39,595 bases of DNA from an uncultured Bacilli bacterium (lineage in GTDB: Bacteria > Bacillota_I > Bacilli_A > RF39 > UBA660), in NCBI GenBank assembly GCA_934098435.1, contig CAKOOV010000011.1, positions 1 to 39,595 on the forward strand. The letters run 5' to 3'. Each line of letters begins with the position of its first letter. The first letter of the stretch is position 1. The notes under the pieces were generated by a model, which was not told the origin of the DNA, ran no database searches, and saw only the letters and a list, made by a program, of their open reading frames with translations. Shown piece by piece: positions 23,820-31,599 of the stretch. Both the position numbers and the translations under genes were made by a program.

Positions 23820-24836
23820 TTATAATTTTATATAATTATGAGAGCAAGCACGTATTAATCTATTCATTATAGCTAGTCCTAAATCTTCTTCTTTTACGCC
23901 TTCTATTAATACTAATGATGCATCTTTTTTATCTATTTCTCTTAATATTCTGAATATATTGTGGGATATTTCTTCTTCGGTATAACCATACGGAATAGCT
24001 TTTTTGTATTTAGATATGTTACTGCTATTACATATTACAATAGTATTTGAGTCTTCTAGTGATTTTATCTTATTATACATTTTTTCTTTATCATCACTAT
24101 ATACTAATATGCATTTTGTATTTGGGGCATAGTGTTTGTATTTCATACCTGGAGATAATACTTTTTCGTTATTTTTTATATCTTCTAAAACATGAGAATC
24201 TATTTCTACCTTGGCATATTTTTCTAGTTCTTTTTTTGTTATTTTACCTGGTCTTAGTATATGGATGGTATTATTTATTACTCTTATTACTGTTGATTCA
24301 AGTCCGATATCAGTATCGCCACCATCGATAATATAATCAACTTTATTATTTAATTCATCAAATATATCGTCTATATTTGTTCCACTGGGACGAGATGATA
24401 TATTAGCGCTAGGAGCGGCAATTGGAACAGAGGATAATTCTATTAAATCATGAGCTATTTTATTTGAGGGCATTCTTATGCCTACTGTATCTAATGATGC
24501 TGTTACTATATCAGGAACGTTATCACGTCTTTTTAGTATTATTGTTAGAGGTCCTGGGAAAAATACTTCTATTAATTTTCTTTCTAATGGTGTTATGTCT
24601 TTAGCTATACTATCTACCATTTTTATACTCGAAACATGTAGTATTAATGGATTATCACTAGCTCTACCTTTAGCTTTGAATATTTTTTCTACGGCTTTAG
24701 CATCTAAACCATTTGCTCCTATACCATAGACTGTTTCAGTAGGAAATAATACTAGGTTTCCTTTTTTTATATTTTCTGCAGCTATTGTTAAATCTTCTTT
24801 CTGATAGTCTTTTTTTAAATCTAAATATTTTGTCAT
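23820..24836 (-). CDS. ywlC: Threonylcarbamoyl-AMP synthase (Sua5/YwlC)
   Basis: This 338-residue enzyme makes threonylcarbamoyl-AMP from Thr, bicarbonate and ATP for the t6A37 tRNA modification. The YrdC domain shows LVLFPTETVYGIGANGLDA, KGRASDNPLILHV, PGPLTIIL, GIRMPSN and IAAPSANISSRPSGT. A ~100-residue C-terminal Sua5 domain follows a PGMKYKHYAP linker. The ATG at 24836 is chosen over an in-frame GTG nine bases upstream that forms part of the GGTGAT site. Confidence 0.95.
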   Translation of the reverse strand: MTKYLDLKKDYQKEDLTIAAENIKKGNLVLFPTETVYGIGANGLDAKAVEKIFKAKGRASDNPLILHVSSIKMVDSIAKDITPLERKLIEVFFPGPLTIILKRRDNVPDIVTASLDTVGIRMPSNKIAHDLIELSSVPIAAPSANISSRPSGTNIDDIFDELNNKVDYIIDGGDTDIGLESTVIRVINNTIHILRPGKITKKELEKYAKVEIDSHVLEDIKNNEKVLSPGMKYKHYAPNTKCILVYSDDKEKMYNKIKSLEDSNTIVICNSSNISKYKKAIPYGYTEEEISHNIFRILREIDKKDASLVLIEGVKEEDLGLAIMNRLIRACSHNYIKL

Positions 24837-24870
24837 ATATATCACCAGTTATTAATTATACAACAAATTA

Positions 24871-24898
24871 GAAAAAAAAGATATAGCTAAATGCTATA
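24871..24898 (-). terminator. hsp20 terminator
   Basis: A stem TATAGC/GCTATA (24882-24898) with a 5-nt loop, then TCTTTTTTTT on the minus strand, 5 nt after the hsp20 stop. Confidence 0.75.
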
Positions 24899-24903
24899 CC
24901 TTA

Positions 24904-25281
24904 TTATTCAGATTCTTTGATGCTAATTGTTTTCTTCGTTTCTACTTGTTCTTTCTTAGGGCAAGTAAGTGATAGGATACCATTTTTAAAGTTGGCATCT
25001 ATTTCATCTTCATTAACATCTCCTAAGAAGAAAGATCTTGTTACTTTGCTGTAGCTCTTTCTTTCACGATGAAGATATTTTTTATTTTCTTCTTCCTCAT
25101 CATTTTTTTCGAATGTTACAGTTAACTCTCCTTTATCTACTGAAATGGTTATATCGTCTTTTTTGTAGCCTGGTGCTTCCATTTCAACGCATACTTTTCC
25201 ATCTTTTTCATATACATCACATTTGATATTTTCTTCTCCTTTAAAGAAACTATCATCAAAAAACAATCTACTTGGCAACAT
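24904..25281 (-). CDS. hsp20: Small heat shock protein Hsp20
   Basis: This 125-residue alpha-crystallin-type chaperone starts MLPSRLFFDDSFFKGEENIK. The alpha-crystallin domain contains VEMEAPGYKKDDITISVDKG and the ending FKNGILSLTCPKKE, with the conserved NGIL. It holds unfolding proteins without ATP. The ATG at 25281 is chosen; a GTG at 25290 is too close to the AAAGGA site. A CIRCE-like operator and a 5' stem-loop lie upstream. Confidence 0.95.
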   Translation of the reverse strand: MLPSRLFFDDSFFKGEENIKCDVYEKDGKVCVEMEAPGYKKDDITISVDKGELTVTFEKNDEEEENKKYLHRERKSYSKVTRSFFLGDVNEDEIDANFKNGILSLTCPKKEQVETKKTISIKESE

Positions 25282-25330
25282 ATAAACCACTATCCTTTCT
25301 TTATTTGTTTACCATAATTTATTGTTTATT

Positions 25331-25359
25331 TGTAAGTAATATATCTTTTTTTACTTACA
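25331..25359 (-). promoter_or_regulatory. Perfect stem-loop at the predicted 5' end of hsp20 mRNA
   Basis: TGTAAGTAA (25331-25339) and TTACTTACA (25351-25359) form a 9-bp perfect stem with an 11-nt loop. The predicted start site (about 25358) puts it at the very 5' end of the mRNA, where it could protect the message or respond to temperature. It is not near enough to the ribosome binding site to mask it directly. Confidence 0.55.
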
Positions 25360-25364
25360 TTATG

Positions 25365-25393
25365 AGTATATCACCTTAATTAGCAATTGTCAA
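25365..25393 (-). promoter_or_regulatory. hsp20 promoter
   Basis: TTGACA (25388-25393), a 17-nt spacer and TATACT (25365-25370) on the minus strand. The -35 lies inside the CIRCE-like element. Confidence 0.75.
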
Positions 25394-25406
25394 TAGCAAT
25401 TGCTAA
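25380..25406 (-). promoter_or_regulatory. CIRCE-like HrcA operator of hsp20
   Basis: The same TTAGCAATT-N9-AATTGCTAA inverted repeat as at htpG. The two 27-base elements differ at a single spacer base. It covers the -35 box. The shared element on two heat-shock genes strongly supports a common repressor, most likely HrcA. Confidence 0.82.
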
Positions 25407-25415
25407 TTTTTTTAA

Positions 25416-26576
25416 TTATTGATATTTACTTTCTATACCGAAATATTCTTCTAGAGTCAGATAATCACCGTTATTATATATTTCTTTAGCTAGTTTTTTC
25501 CCTACATATCTTATATGCCATGGTTCATATGTATAGCCTGTAATGTCTTCTTTTCCTTTTGGATATCTAATGATAAAGCCATATTTATAGGAATTTTCTC
25601 TTAGCCAGTTACTTTCGTTTGTGTTATCGAATGATATATCTACTGTATTTAAATCTAGTACTAGACCTGTTTGATGTTCTGAAAATCCTGCGCGAGCTGA
25701 ATATGTATCCGCTGCTTCTTTTCCATCCATTCTTACATAGTTATTATATATGTATTCTTGATCTTGATATGATCTATAGCCACTTGAAGCGTAAATGTTT
25801 AATCCTGCTGCTTTGGCATCGTTTTTTAATTCATCAAAGGCTTTTTTAGCAAAGTCTACTATTTTAATATAGCCATTTATACTTTCTAAGTTGTTAGGGG
25901 CAAAACTACTAGGAAGACTATATGTTTTGTTAACTATTATGGTATCACCTATATATGTTACTCCTCTATCGTTTTTAATAGTATATCCCTTAGATGATTT
26001 ACTAGTAGTTATATCTTTATTTTCTTTTACTATTAACTTAAATTCTTTTGATGCTTCATTTCCAGAAGAGTCTTTTGCTTTATAGGTAAGAGTATATTCT
26101 CCTGGAACTTCTATATTATACTTTCCTTCTAGGGATGGAGTTATTTCTTCTTTACTGTTATCTGATACTTCTATTTGAGTTAACAAATCAGGGACTTTGG
26201 TAAAGGCTAATACTTCAATATCTTTTGCATTGTTTATACTTGGTGGTGTAGTATCTTTTACTATTAGTGTAATATGTCTTTCTTCATTGTCATAGTTAAA
26301 TTTTCCTTTATATGTTCCAGGTTTATATACTTTTCCTTCTTCTATTTCAATATTATCCCATACTATTTCTTTTTCCGAGGTAGTATTATGATATAAATAA
26401 TCATTCATTGTAGGCACCTTACTACCTGCTTCAATAGTTAATTTATCTTTGTATTTGAATATATGATTTATTGTTTCTTTATTTATTAATGTTATATATA
26501 TAATAATACCAATTATTAATATAATGCTTGCTAGTATTATTATTAATTTCTTTTTATTTATTTTCTTTTTTTCCAT
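25416..26576 (-). CDS. vanY: D-alanyl-D-alanine carboxypeptidase, VanY (M15) family
   Basis: This 386-residue exported protein has an N-terminal membrane anchor (about 9-30). Two Ig-like parts follow, the second DUF5011-like (KDTTPPSINNAKDIEVLAF and YTLTYKAKDSSGNEASKEFK). The zinc peptidase domain carries SSGYRSYQDQEYIY, SEHQTGLVLDLN and the metal ligand in EPWHIRYVG. It trims the terminal D-Ala of peptidoglycan stem peptides outside the cell. Its start overlaps tdk by 23 nt, placing it last in xerD-tdk-vanY. With only one such gene visible, a vancomycin-resistance role is not implied. Confidence 0.92.
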   Translation of the reverse strand: MEKKKINKKKLIIILASIILIIGIIIYITLINKETINHIFKYKDKLTIEAGSKVPTMNDYLYHNTTSEKEIVWDNIEIEEGKVYKPGTYKGKFNYDNEERHITLIVKDTTPPSINNAKDIEVLAFTKVPDLLTQIEVSDNSKEEITPSLEGKYNIEVPGEYTLTYKAKDSSGNEASKEFKLIVKENKDITTSKSSKGYTIKNDRGVTYIGDTIIVNKTYSLPSSFAPNNLESINGYIKIVDFAKKAFDELKNDAKAAGLNIYASSGYRSYQDQEYIYNNYVRMDGKEAADTYSARAGFSEHQTGLVLDLNTVDISFDNTNESNWLRENSYKYGFIIRYPKGKEDITGYTYEPWHIRYVGKKLAKEIYNNGDYLTLEEYFGIESKYQ

Positions 26577-27174
26577 ATTCTTTCCTCAACTTTTTATAGC
26601 AGCGACGACATACGGAATCGTATTCTGAATCGATGCCATCAATAGCAATTTGTTCTCCTTCAAATACTGGAATATATTCTTCATTTATTTTGTTAAGTCT
26701 AAGATTAAATGTTGCTTTATTACCACATTTACATATGGCTTTCATTTCTTCTATTTTATCCGCTATTTCAAATAGTCTTAAACTTCCTGGAAATACATGT
26801 CCGAAGGCATCTGCTCTTAGACCATAGCAAAGTACTGGTATATCAAAATTATCTACTACATCTGATAATTCGTCTACTTGTTTTGGGGTTAAGAACTGAG
26901 CTTCATCTACTATTATAACATCGACATTATTATTTAATAGATGGTAAGCTATTAGTCCATAGACATCAACATTAGAAGGTAGAACATAATCAGTATTTAA
27001 TTCGGCTCCTGATCTACTTTGTATCTTTGCTCCAGCTTTTTTGTCATCTCCTGGTTTTATTATTAATACTTTTTTATTGCCTTTAAAAGGATCTATATAA
27101 TTATAATATGTTTTTATTATTTCTGTTGTTTTTCCACTTTTCATTGCTCCATATTTAAAATATAATTTTGCCAT
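26554..27174 (-). CDS. tdk: Thymidine kinase
   Basis: This 206-residue type II thymidine kinase (dThd salvage, ATP dependent) has the P-loop GAMKSGKTTE at residues 9-18 and the DEAQFL motif. The lasso-region zinc site is formed by CKCG and CRRCY. The specificity loop IDGIDSEYDSVCRRCY is intact. ATG after AGGGGGT. Co-directional with xerD (10-nt gap) and vanY (overlap). Confidence 0.96.
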   Translation of the reverse strand: MAKLYFKYGAMKSGKTTEIIKTYYNYIDPFKGNKKVLIIKPGDDKKAGAKIQSRSGAELNTDYVLPSNVDVYGLIAYHLLNNNVDVIIVDEAQFLTPKQVDELSDVVDNFDIPVLCYGLRADAFGHVFPGSLRLFEIADKIEEMKAICKCGNKATFNLRLNKINEEYIPVFEGEQIAIDGIDSEYDSVCRRCYKKLRKEYGKKENK

Positions 27175-27184
27175 TATTTACCCC

Positions 27185-28069
27185 CTACTTCTTAGCTCTT
27201 GGATGAGCTAAATTGTATGTTTTTTTTATTTGTTCATTTGTAATATGCGTATAGATACTAGTTGTATTAAGTGATTCATGTCCTAATAATTCTTTTACTG
27301 TCATTAAATCCATTCCATTTTCTAGTATATCAGTAGCAAAGGTATGTCTTAATGTATGAGGACTTATTTTTATATCTAAAGAGGCTTGAGATACTTTTTT
27401 ATTTATTATTTCTCTAATATATCTTTCGGATAATTTATTACCATTCTTATTTAGAATAAGATATTCACTACTTTTTTTATTAAAATAATTATAGCCGTCT
27501 TTTAAATAGGTATCTAAAGCTTTTTTGGTATGATTGTTATATATCACTATTCTTTCTTTATTACCTTTACCTAATACTTTTATTAGTTTTTCTTCCCTAT
27601 TAATATCTTTAATTTTAATATTAACTAGTTCACTTACTCTTACTCCTGTAGCATAAAGAAGTTCAATAATTAGAGTGTCTCTTTCTTCGGTTGGATTATT
27701 AAAATTGCATACACTAAATATTTTATCTAATTCTTCATCTTTTAGAAATTTAGGAAGATATAATTCTCGCTTGGGATTTTGTATTTTATTGAAATAGTTT
27801 TCTTTTATTATTTCCTCTCTTACTAGATAATTATATAATCCTCTTATACTACTTAGTTTTCTTGATATTGAAGATTTAGTAATTTTTCTTTCATATAAAT
27901 ACTTCATATAATTGTTTACTATATTCATATCGATATTTAATATATTAGTAAAGTTATTTCCTAAGAATTCATTATATTCTATCAAATCATCTTTATATGA
28001 TAATATTGTTTTATCACTATATTTTCTTTCTATTTTTAAATATTCTAAATACTTATCTATATATTTCAT
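27185..28069 (-). CDS. xerD: Tyrosine recombinase, XerD type
   Basis: This 294-residue protein has an N-terminal SAM-like core-binding domain (ERKYSDKTILSYKDDLIEYN) and a C-terminal catalytic domain. The catalytic Arg is in YATGVRVSELVNI and the Lys in LGKGNKERIV. HTLRHTFATD, LLGHESLNTT and the nucleophilic Tyr in SIYTHI complete the set. Its size and C-terminus fit chromosome-dimer resolution (XerD/XerC) rather than a phage integrase. It heads the xerD-tdk-vanY run. Confidence 0.92.
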   Translation of the reverse strand: MKYIDKYLEYLKIERKYSDKTILSYKDDLIEYNEFLGNNFTNILNIDMNIVNNYMKYLYERKITKSSISRKLSSIRGLYNYLVREEIIKENYFNKIQNPKRELYLPKFLKDEELDKIFSVCNFNNPTEERDTLIIELLYATGVRVSELVNIKIKDINREEKLIKVLGKGNKERIVIYNNHTKKALDTYLKDGYNYFNKKSSEYLILNKNGNKLSERYIREIINKKVSQASLDIKISPHTLRHTFATDILENGMDLMTVKELLGHESLNTTSIYTHITNEQIKKTYNLAHPRAKK

Positions 28070-28140
28070 CTATACCACATTATTATTATAACACTAAATA
28101 CTAGATTAAGTAAATTTTATTAACTATATGTTAATAAAAG

Positions 28141-28168
28141 AAAAAATGTATCTATTTTCTAGATACAT
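28141..28168 (-). terminator. efp terminator
   Basis: A perfect stem ATGTATCT/AGATACAT (28146-28168) followed by TTTTTT on the minus strand, overlapping the efp stop codon. Confidence 0.85.
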
Positions 28169-28709
28169 ATTTACCATCTTTAGTAGATACTATTATTTCT
28201 TCACCTTGTTCAATGAATAATGGTACTTTAACTAACATACCTGTTTCAATGATTGCATCTTTAGTAGCATTAGTAGCTGTATTTCCTTTGATACCTGGCT
28301 CAGTCTTAGTAATTACAAAATCTATTTTTTCAGGTAATTCAATACCAAGCATTTCTCCTTCAAAGAAGATTATTATTACTTCTAATCCCTCTTTTAGATA
28401 TTTTACTTCACTCTCTATTTGCTTTTTATTTAATTCAACTTGTTCATATGTTTCCATATTCATGAAACTATATGTATCACCATCGGCATAAAGAAATTGC
28501 ATCTTTTGTTTTTCAACGTGTGCAGTTGGTACTTTAATGCCTGCATTAAATGTATATTCAGCAATTGAACCAGTTCTTAAGTTTTTAAGCTTTGCCTTTA
28601 CTATAGCAGCACCTTTTCCTGGCTTAACGTGGTTAAAATCTAATACTTGATATAGGTTGCCATCATAATTTATTGTTTGACCATTTTTGAAGTCATTAAC
28701 GTTTATCAT
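28152..28709 (-). CDS. efp: Elongation factor P
   Basis: This 185-residue translation factor relieves stalling at polyproline. It has the KOW-like start MINVNDFKNGQTINYDGNLY. The tip loop FNHVKPGKGAAIVKAKLKNL carries the Lys that may be modified. The last domain ends GEEIIVSTKDGKYVSRK. Full length, with a strong AGGAGG site. It lies 11 nt after rpmG and is probably co-transcribed. Confidence 0.97.
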   Translation of the reverse strand: MINVNDFKNGQTINYDGNLYQVLDFNHVKPGKGAAIVKAKLKNLRTGSIAEYTFNAGIKVPTAHVEKQKMQFLYADGDTYSFMNMETYEQVELNKKQIESEVKYLKEGLEVIIIFFEGEMLGIELPEKIDFVITKTEPGIKGNTATNATKDAIIETGMLVKVPLFIEQGEEIIVSTKDGKYVSRK

Positions 28710-28720
28710 TAGTTACCCTC

Positions 28721-28891
28721 CTATTTTTTTGTTTCTTTATGTTTTGTAGTCTTACGACAATGTTTACAATATTTATTTAATTCTAATTTCTCTGGAGTGT
28801 TCTTTTTATTTTTTTCTTCAGTATAATTTATATTTTTACAATCTTGACACATCAAAGAAACTAATCCTCTATTTTCGTTTTTCTTTGCCAT
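28721..28891 (-). CDS. rpmG: 50S ribosomal protein L33
   Basis: This 56-residue protein starts MAKKNENRGLVSLMCQDCKN, then INYTEEKNKKNTPEKLELNK, YCKHCRKTTKHKETKK. It keeps both Cys-x2-Cys pairs, so it is the zinc-binding form of L33. The ATG at 28891 follows GGAGGAGG; the in-frame extension upstream runs through the ribosome binding site and is rejected. Confidence 0.93.
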   Translation of the reverse strand: MAKKNENRGLVSLMCQDCKNINYTEEKNKKNTPEKLELNKYCKHCRKTTKHKETKK

Positions 28892-28922
28892 TATTACTCC
28901 TCCTCCCAAAGACATCTATCTA

Positions 28923-28952
28923 ATTATATCATATTTTTATTATTTTATACAA
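28923..28952 (-). promoter_or_regulatory. rpmG-efp promoter
   Basis: TTGTAT (28947-28952), an 18-nt spacer and TATAAT (28923-28928) on the minus strand. Confidence 0.6.
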
Positions 28953-29000
28953 CTATTTTTTTATTTTTTCTTTATTTACTATAGTTTTATAGAATTTAAT

Positions 29001-29037
29001 AATAGCTAGAAGAAGAATTCTCCTAGCTATTTTTTAT
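29001..29037. terminator. Strong hairpin terminator
   Basis: A stem AATAGCTAG/CTAGCTATT with further inner pairing. On plus it is followed by TTTTATTTTTT; on minus it overlaps the stop of the lysozyme-like gene and is followed by a weaker ATTATTAAATT. Confidence 0.7.
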
Positions 29038-29667
29038 TTTTTCAATATATTTATTAACTTTAGATGACCATTCTGTATCTTCTGCATATTTTGGATTCAT
29101 TGTTTCAGCAGTGGTTAAACCATAATCAACATAGTTTACTTTTATGTTTGATATAAAGCCATAAATTCCCTCTTCAAGAGTATCATAAGCTTTGTAGGCT
29201 CCACAGCCATCACCTTTTTGACCTCCTACGTTATTACATGATTTTGTTATATGTGAACAATTCCATGTACAGCCTGTTTCATGCATAGCTATTGCTACGG
29301 CTAAATATGGATCCACTCCTAAATCTATAGAGTATTTAGCAAAAGATTCGCCTTTCCCTGATAGGTCTGAAGATAGTACTCTATTTAATTTGTCGGATAA
29401 CTCTTCAATTGTTAGGTTATCATATACTTCTATTCTTTCAGGTTCAGTAGGTTCTTCTACGATTTTTTCTTCTTGTTTTTGGTTATCTTCATTTGATATT
29501 AAATCAACACTTACTAATTCTTCTGTATATACAGCAGGATTATATAGTTCATCTGTATATACAATATTCTTATTATCAAGTACTTTATTATAATAAATTA
29601 TACTAGTACTTATTCCTAAAGTTAATAAAGAAGCCATCATAACTCTTATGAGCCCGCTTGGTTTCAT
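29023..29667 (-). CDS. Lysozyme-like (glucosaminidase-type) exported protein
   Basis: About 214 residues. A membrane anchor or signal peptide (about 8-27) precedes an acidic linker and a C-terminal lysozyme-fold domain. The likely catalytic Glu is in VAIAMHETGC, and NVGGQKGDGCGAYKAYDTLE matches GH73-like and SLT-like hydrolases. Four cysteines in the active-site region may form disulfides. It probably cuts peptidoglycan glycan strands outside the cell. I chose the ATG at 29667; a GTG at 29676 is possible but very close to the GGAAAG site. It has a consensus promoter. Confidence 0.78.
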   Translation of the reverse strand: MKPSGLIRVMMASLLTLGISTSIIYYNKVLDNKNIVYTDELYNPAVYTEELVSVDLISNEDNQKQEEKIVEEPTEPERIEVYDNLTIEELSDKLNRVLSSDLSGKGESFAKYSIDLGVDPYLAVAIAMHETGCTWNCSHITKSCNNVGGQKGDGCGAYKAYDTLEEGIYGFISNIKVNYVDYGLTTAETMNPKYAEDTEWSSKVNKYIEKIKNS

Positions 29668-29683
29668 TTTTTTCACTTCTTTC

Positions 29684-29702
29684 CGTCTTTTTGAAAAAGA
29701 CG
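29684..29702 (-). repeat. 5' UTR hairpin of the lysozyme-like gene
   Basis: CGTCTTTTT and AAAAAGACG flank one base, giving a 7-9-bp stem immediately before the GGAAAG ribosome binding site and right after the -10. It may modulate translation. Confidence 0.5.
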
Positions 29703-29708
29703 AGTGTT

Positions 29709-29737
29709 ATTATAACAAATTTAGATTATCTTGTCAA
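29709..29737 (-). promoter_or_regulatory. Promoter of the lysozyme-like gene
   Basis: Consensus TTGACA (29732-29737), a 17-nt spacer and TATAAT (29709-29714). Confidence 0.8.
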
Positions 29738-29757
29738 ATTTTGTTCCTAAAATGATA

Positions 29758-30594
29758 CTATTTAGTACCTTCTAACATTCTATTTTTGTTTTCTTTTTCT
29801 ATTTGTTTTAAGCTTTTATCTGGTTTTGGTAAATCTTCAGGCATAGTCCCACCATTTTTTTCTATAACTTCTCTAATATTTTTACCAATATTATAGTGTG
29901 TTTTTGTTGCTAGCATTTCTCCTTTTATATTGTCTTTTCTTAATTTAGATTCAGTTTGTGATATTCTGAATAAATTGGTTGCTAACTCTTCACTACCCAT
30001 ATTATCTAGGATGTCTTCTCTGTATCTTAATCCTTTTCTTTTAGCAATATCATCAGCTGTTTCACCATTATATAATCCTTTGTATCCTGCATTATGAAAC
30101 TTATCAAAGTTTTTTACGCCTGCATCTCTTGCAGCTTTATTTAATGAGTAGTTACCTTTTTTGGTTAAACTTCTTTGATATAGTCTTTTTTCATCTTCAG
30201 TTAAACTAGAATATTCTCTTTCGGTTAATTCCATTTTTCTAGTTTGCACAGCGAAATAAGTTTGAGCAAGAGCAACACTATTTTTCCTACTATCTCCATT
30301 TTGAGCTATTAGATAGCAAGCGTATCTTGATAGTTTGTAATCAGTAATGATTTTTACACCACCATTTGGCATATTTGATGTTTTGTCGGCGCCGACAAAA
30401 TGTTCTAAAGCCTTATAACCGCTTGATTCACAAGCAATTTTTGCTTTATTAATTACACCTTCAAATTTTCTCCATTCAGTATATTGTAATGCTTCTTGTA
30501 GCTCTCTAGCAGACCAGTATTCGTTTCCATATTCATCGGTATGTTTTATACCTTCAAACGTAGTATTATTGTTATTAATTTCTAAATTATTCAT
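29758..30594 (-). CDS. dinD: DNA damage-inducible protein D
   Basis: This 278-residue protein is homologous to Escherichia coli DinD (about 274 residues). It shares the order EYWSARELQEALQYTEWRKF, KLSRYACYLIAQNGD, QTYFAVQTRKMELTE, NAGYKGLYNG, RKGLRYREDILDNMGSEELA, NLFRISQTESKL and GGTMPEDLPKPDKSLKQIE. The N-terminal part is BRO/KilA-N-like. E. coli DinD is SOS-induced and reported to inhibit RecA filament activity. I see no Gram-positive LexA box (GAAC-N4-GTTC) upstream. The gene is patchily distributed and may have been acquired. ATG after AGGGGG. Confidence 0.9.
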   Translation of the reverse strand: MNNLEINNNNTTFEGIKHTDEYGNEYWSARELQEALQYTEWRKFEGVINKAKIACESSGYKALEHFVGADKTSNMPNGGVKIITDYKLSRYACYLIAQNGDSRKNSVALAQTYFAVQTRKMELTEREYSSLTEDEKRLYQRSLTKKGNYSLNKAARDAGVKNFDKFHNAGYKGLYNGETADDIAKRKGLRYREDILDNMGSEELATNLFRISQTESKLRKDNIKGEMLATKTHYNIGKNIREVIEKNGGTMPEDLPKPDKSLKQIEKENKNRMLEGTK

Positions 30595-30680
30595 TATATT
30601 ACCCCCTTCTTTATAATAATCATATTAATTATATCATAAGTCATATATTAATTCTATAAAAAAGTAAAGATTTAATTATT

Positions 30681-30711
30681 AGTTTATAGACTTTGGCTAT
30701 AAACTTTTTTC
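30681..30711 (+). terminator. Plus-strand terminator without a plus-strand gene
   Basis: A perfect 9-bp stem AGTTTATAG/CTATAAACT (30681-30705) with a 7-nt loop, then TTTTTT on plus. No plus-strand gene is near. A second hairpin (30707-30734) follows at once. Confidence 0.6.
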
Positions 30712-30734
30712 TAATGACATTGGGCATTAGAAAA
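30707..30734. repeat. Perfect 10-bp inverted repeat
   Basis: TTTTCTAATG (30707-30716) and CATTAGAAAA (30725-30734) with an 8-nt loop, sharing its T-run with the neighbouring terminator. The function is unknown. The rest of 30595-30771 holds the dinD ribosome binding site, a TATAAT-like box and no gene. Confidence 0.6.
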
Positions 30735-30757
30735 CGGCGAACAATGAAATGTGAGAC

Positions 30758-30784
30758 GAAAAAAAAGAGTATTATACTACTCTT
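30758..30784 (-). terminator. Terminator of the NlpC/P60 gene
   Basis: A stem AAGAGTA/TACTCTT (30765-30784) followed by a T-run on the minus strand; it overlaps the stop codon. Confidence 0.75.
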
Positions 30785-31485
30785 CTTACATCTATTATTG
30801 GCATTATATATAAACTTGTTACTACTATACCAACATTTGAATTAAGGGCATGAACTAGTTGTCCATTACCGATATAAAGGGCTGCATGACATACTACACC
30901 ATCATAACCTGATACTACTATATCTCCTGGCATAATATTATCAAGACCTACGCTTCTACCAGCATAAGCTTGATCTGGAGCACTTCTTGGCAAACTAACA
31001 CCAAAGTTAGCATATACAAGCATTGTAAATCCAGAGCAATCAGTTCCATTAGTTAATGAATTACCCCCATATACATATGGATTACCAACAAAGTTTAAAG
31101 CGTAATTGACTACTTGATTAGAAATTACTTCATTGTAAGGAATATTCTCTTGAGTAGCTGTTAATGTTGTACTATATGCTTCCATCTCTTCATTTAATGC
31201 TAAAGTAGTAGTTTCTTCTTCACTATCTTTTTTAGCTTCCTCAGTAGTCTTTTTACTTTCTTCCTTGGCTTTCTCTTCTTCTCTAAGTTTTAATAAATCT
31301 TCAGTAGGAATTGCTAGCATTTCTGTAGTTATGTCTTCTTTGTTTTTTATTTCTCTCATTGAAAGAAGTTCGTTACTTAAAACTATTTCTTGTTCGTTAT
31401 CTTTTATATTGCAATCGTAAAATGCATAACATAGTACTCCAAGTAATAGAGTTAATGCTGCTATTTCCATTTTATGTTTTTTCAC
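30772..31485 (-). CDS. NlpC/P60 peptidoglycan endopeptidase
   Basis: This 237-residue exported protein has an N-terminal membrane anchor (about 7-24). A long Glu/Lys/Thr-rich, probably helical linker (40-100) leads to a C-terminal NlpC/P60 domain. The Cys is in NGTDCSGFTMLVYANFG, the His in VVCHAALYIGNG and a further His in QLVHALNSNVG. YVYGGNS and MPGDIVV are typical. It hydrolyses D-gamma-Glu-diaminopimelate-type bonds in stem peptides. The start is a GTG at 31485, six bases after AGGTG; the ATG 15 bases downstream has a worse spacing. Confidence 0.92.
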   Translation of the reverse strand: MKKHKMEIAALTLLLGVLCYAFYDCNIKDNEQEIVLSNELLSMREIKNKEDITTEMLAIPTEDLLKLREEEKAKEESKKTTEEAKKDSEEETTTLALNEEMEAYSTTLTATQENIPYNEVISNQVVNYALNFVGNPYVYGGNSLTNGTDCSGFTMLVYANFGVSLPRSAPDQAYAGRSVGLDNIMPGDIVVSGYDGVVCHAALYIGNGQLVHALNSNVGIVVTSLYIMPIIDVRRVV

Positions 31486-31517
31486 TTCTACACCTCATTT
31501 TTTTGCGGACGTTTTAT

Positions 31518-31547
31518 ATCTTAGCATAAATTTGGTGTATTTGTCAA
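31518..31547 (-). promoter_or_regulatory. Promoter of the NlpC/P60 gene
   Basis: TTGACA (31542-31547), an 18-nt spacer and TAAGAT (31518-31523) on the minus strand. Confidence 0.55.
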
Positions 31548-31562
31548 ACACAAATTTATAAA

Positions 31563-31579
31563 CCCTTATAAAATAAGGG
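31563..31579 (-). terminator. helD terminator
   Basis: A stem CCCTTAT/ATAAGGG with a 3-nt loop, then TTTATAAATTT on the minus strand. The T-run is interrupted, so it is a weaker case. Confidence 0.5.
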
Positions 31580-31599
31580 CTTAATAGTTTTATAAATTA

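Noticed and set aside
27185..28069. Phage integrase instead of XerD
   Set aside because: Length, motif spacing and operon position with tdk suit housekeeping Xer, and there is no excisionase or attachment site.
30595..30780. LexA box for dinD (a CGAAC sequence near 30737)
   Set aside because: Only one half-site is present. There is no inverted partner at the required 4-nt spacing, and it is over 140 nt upstream.
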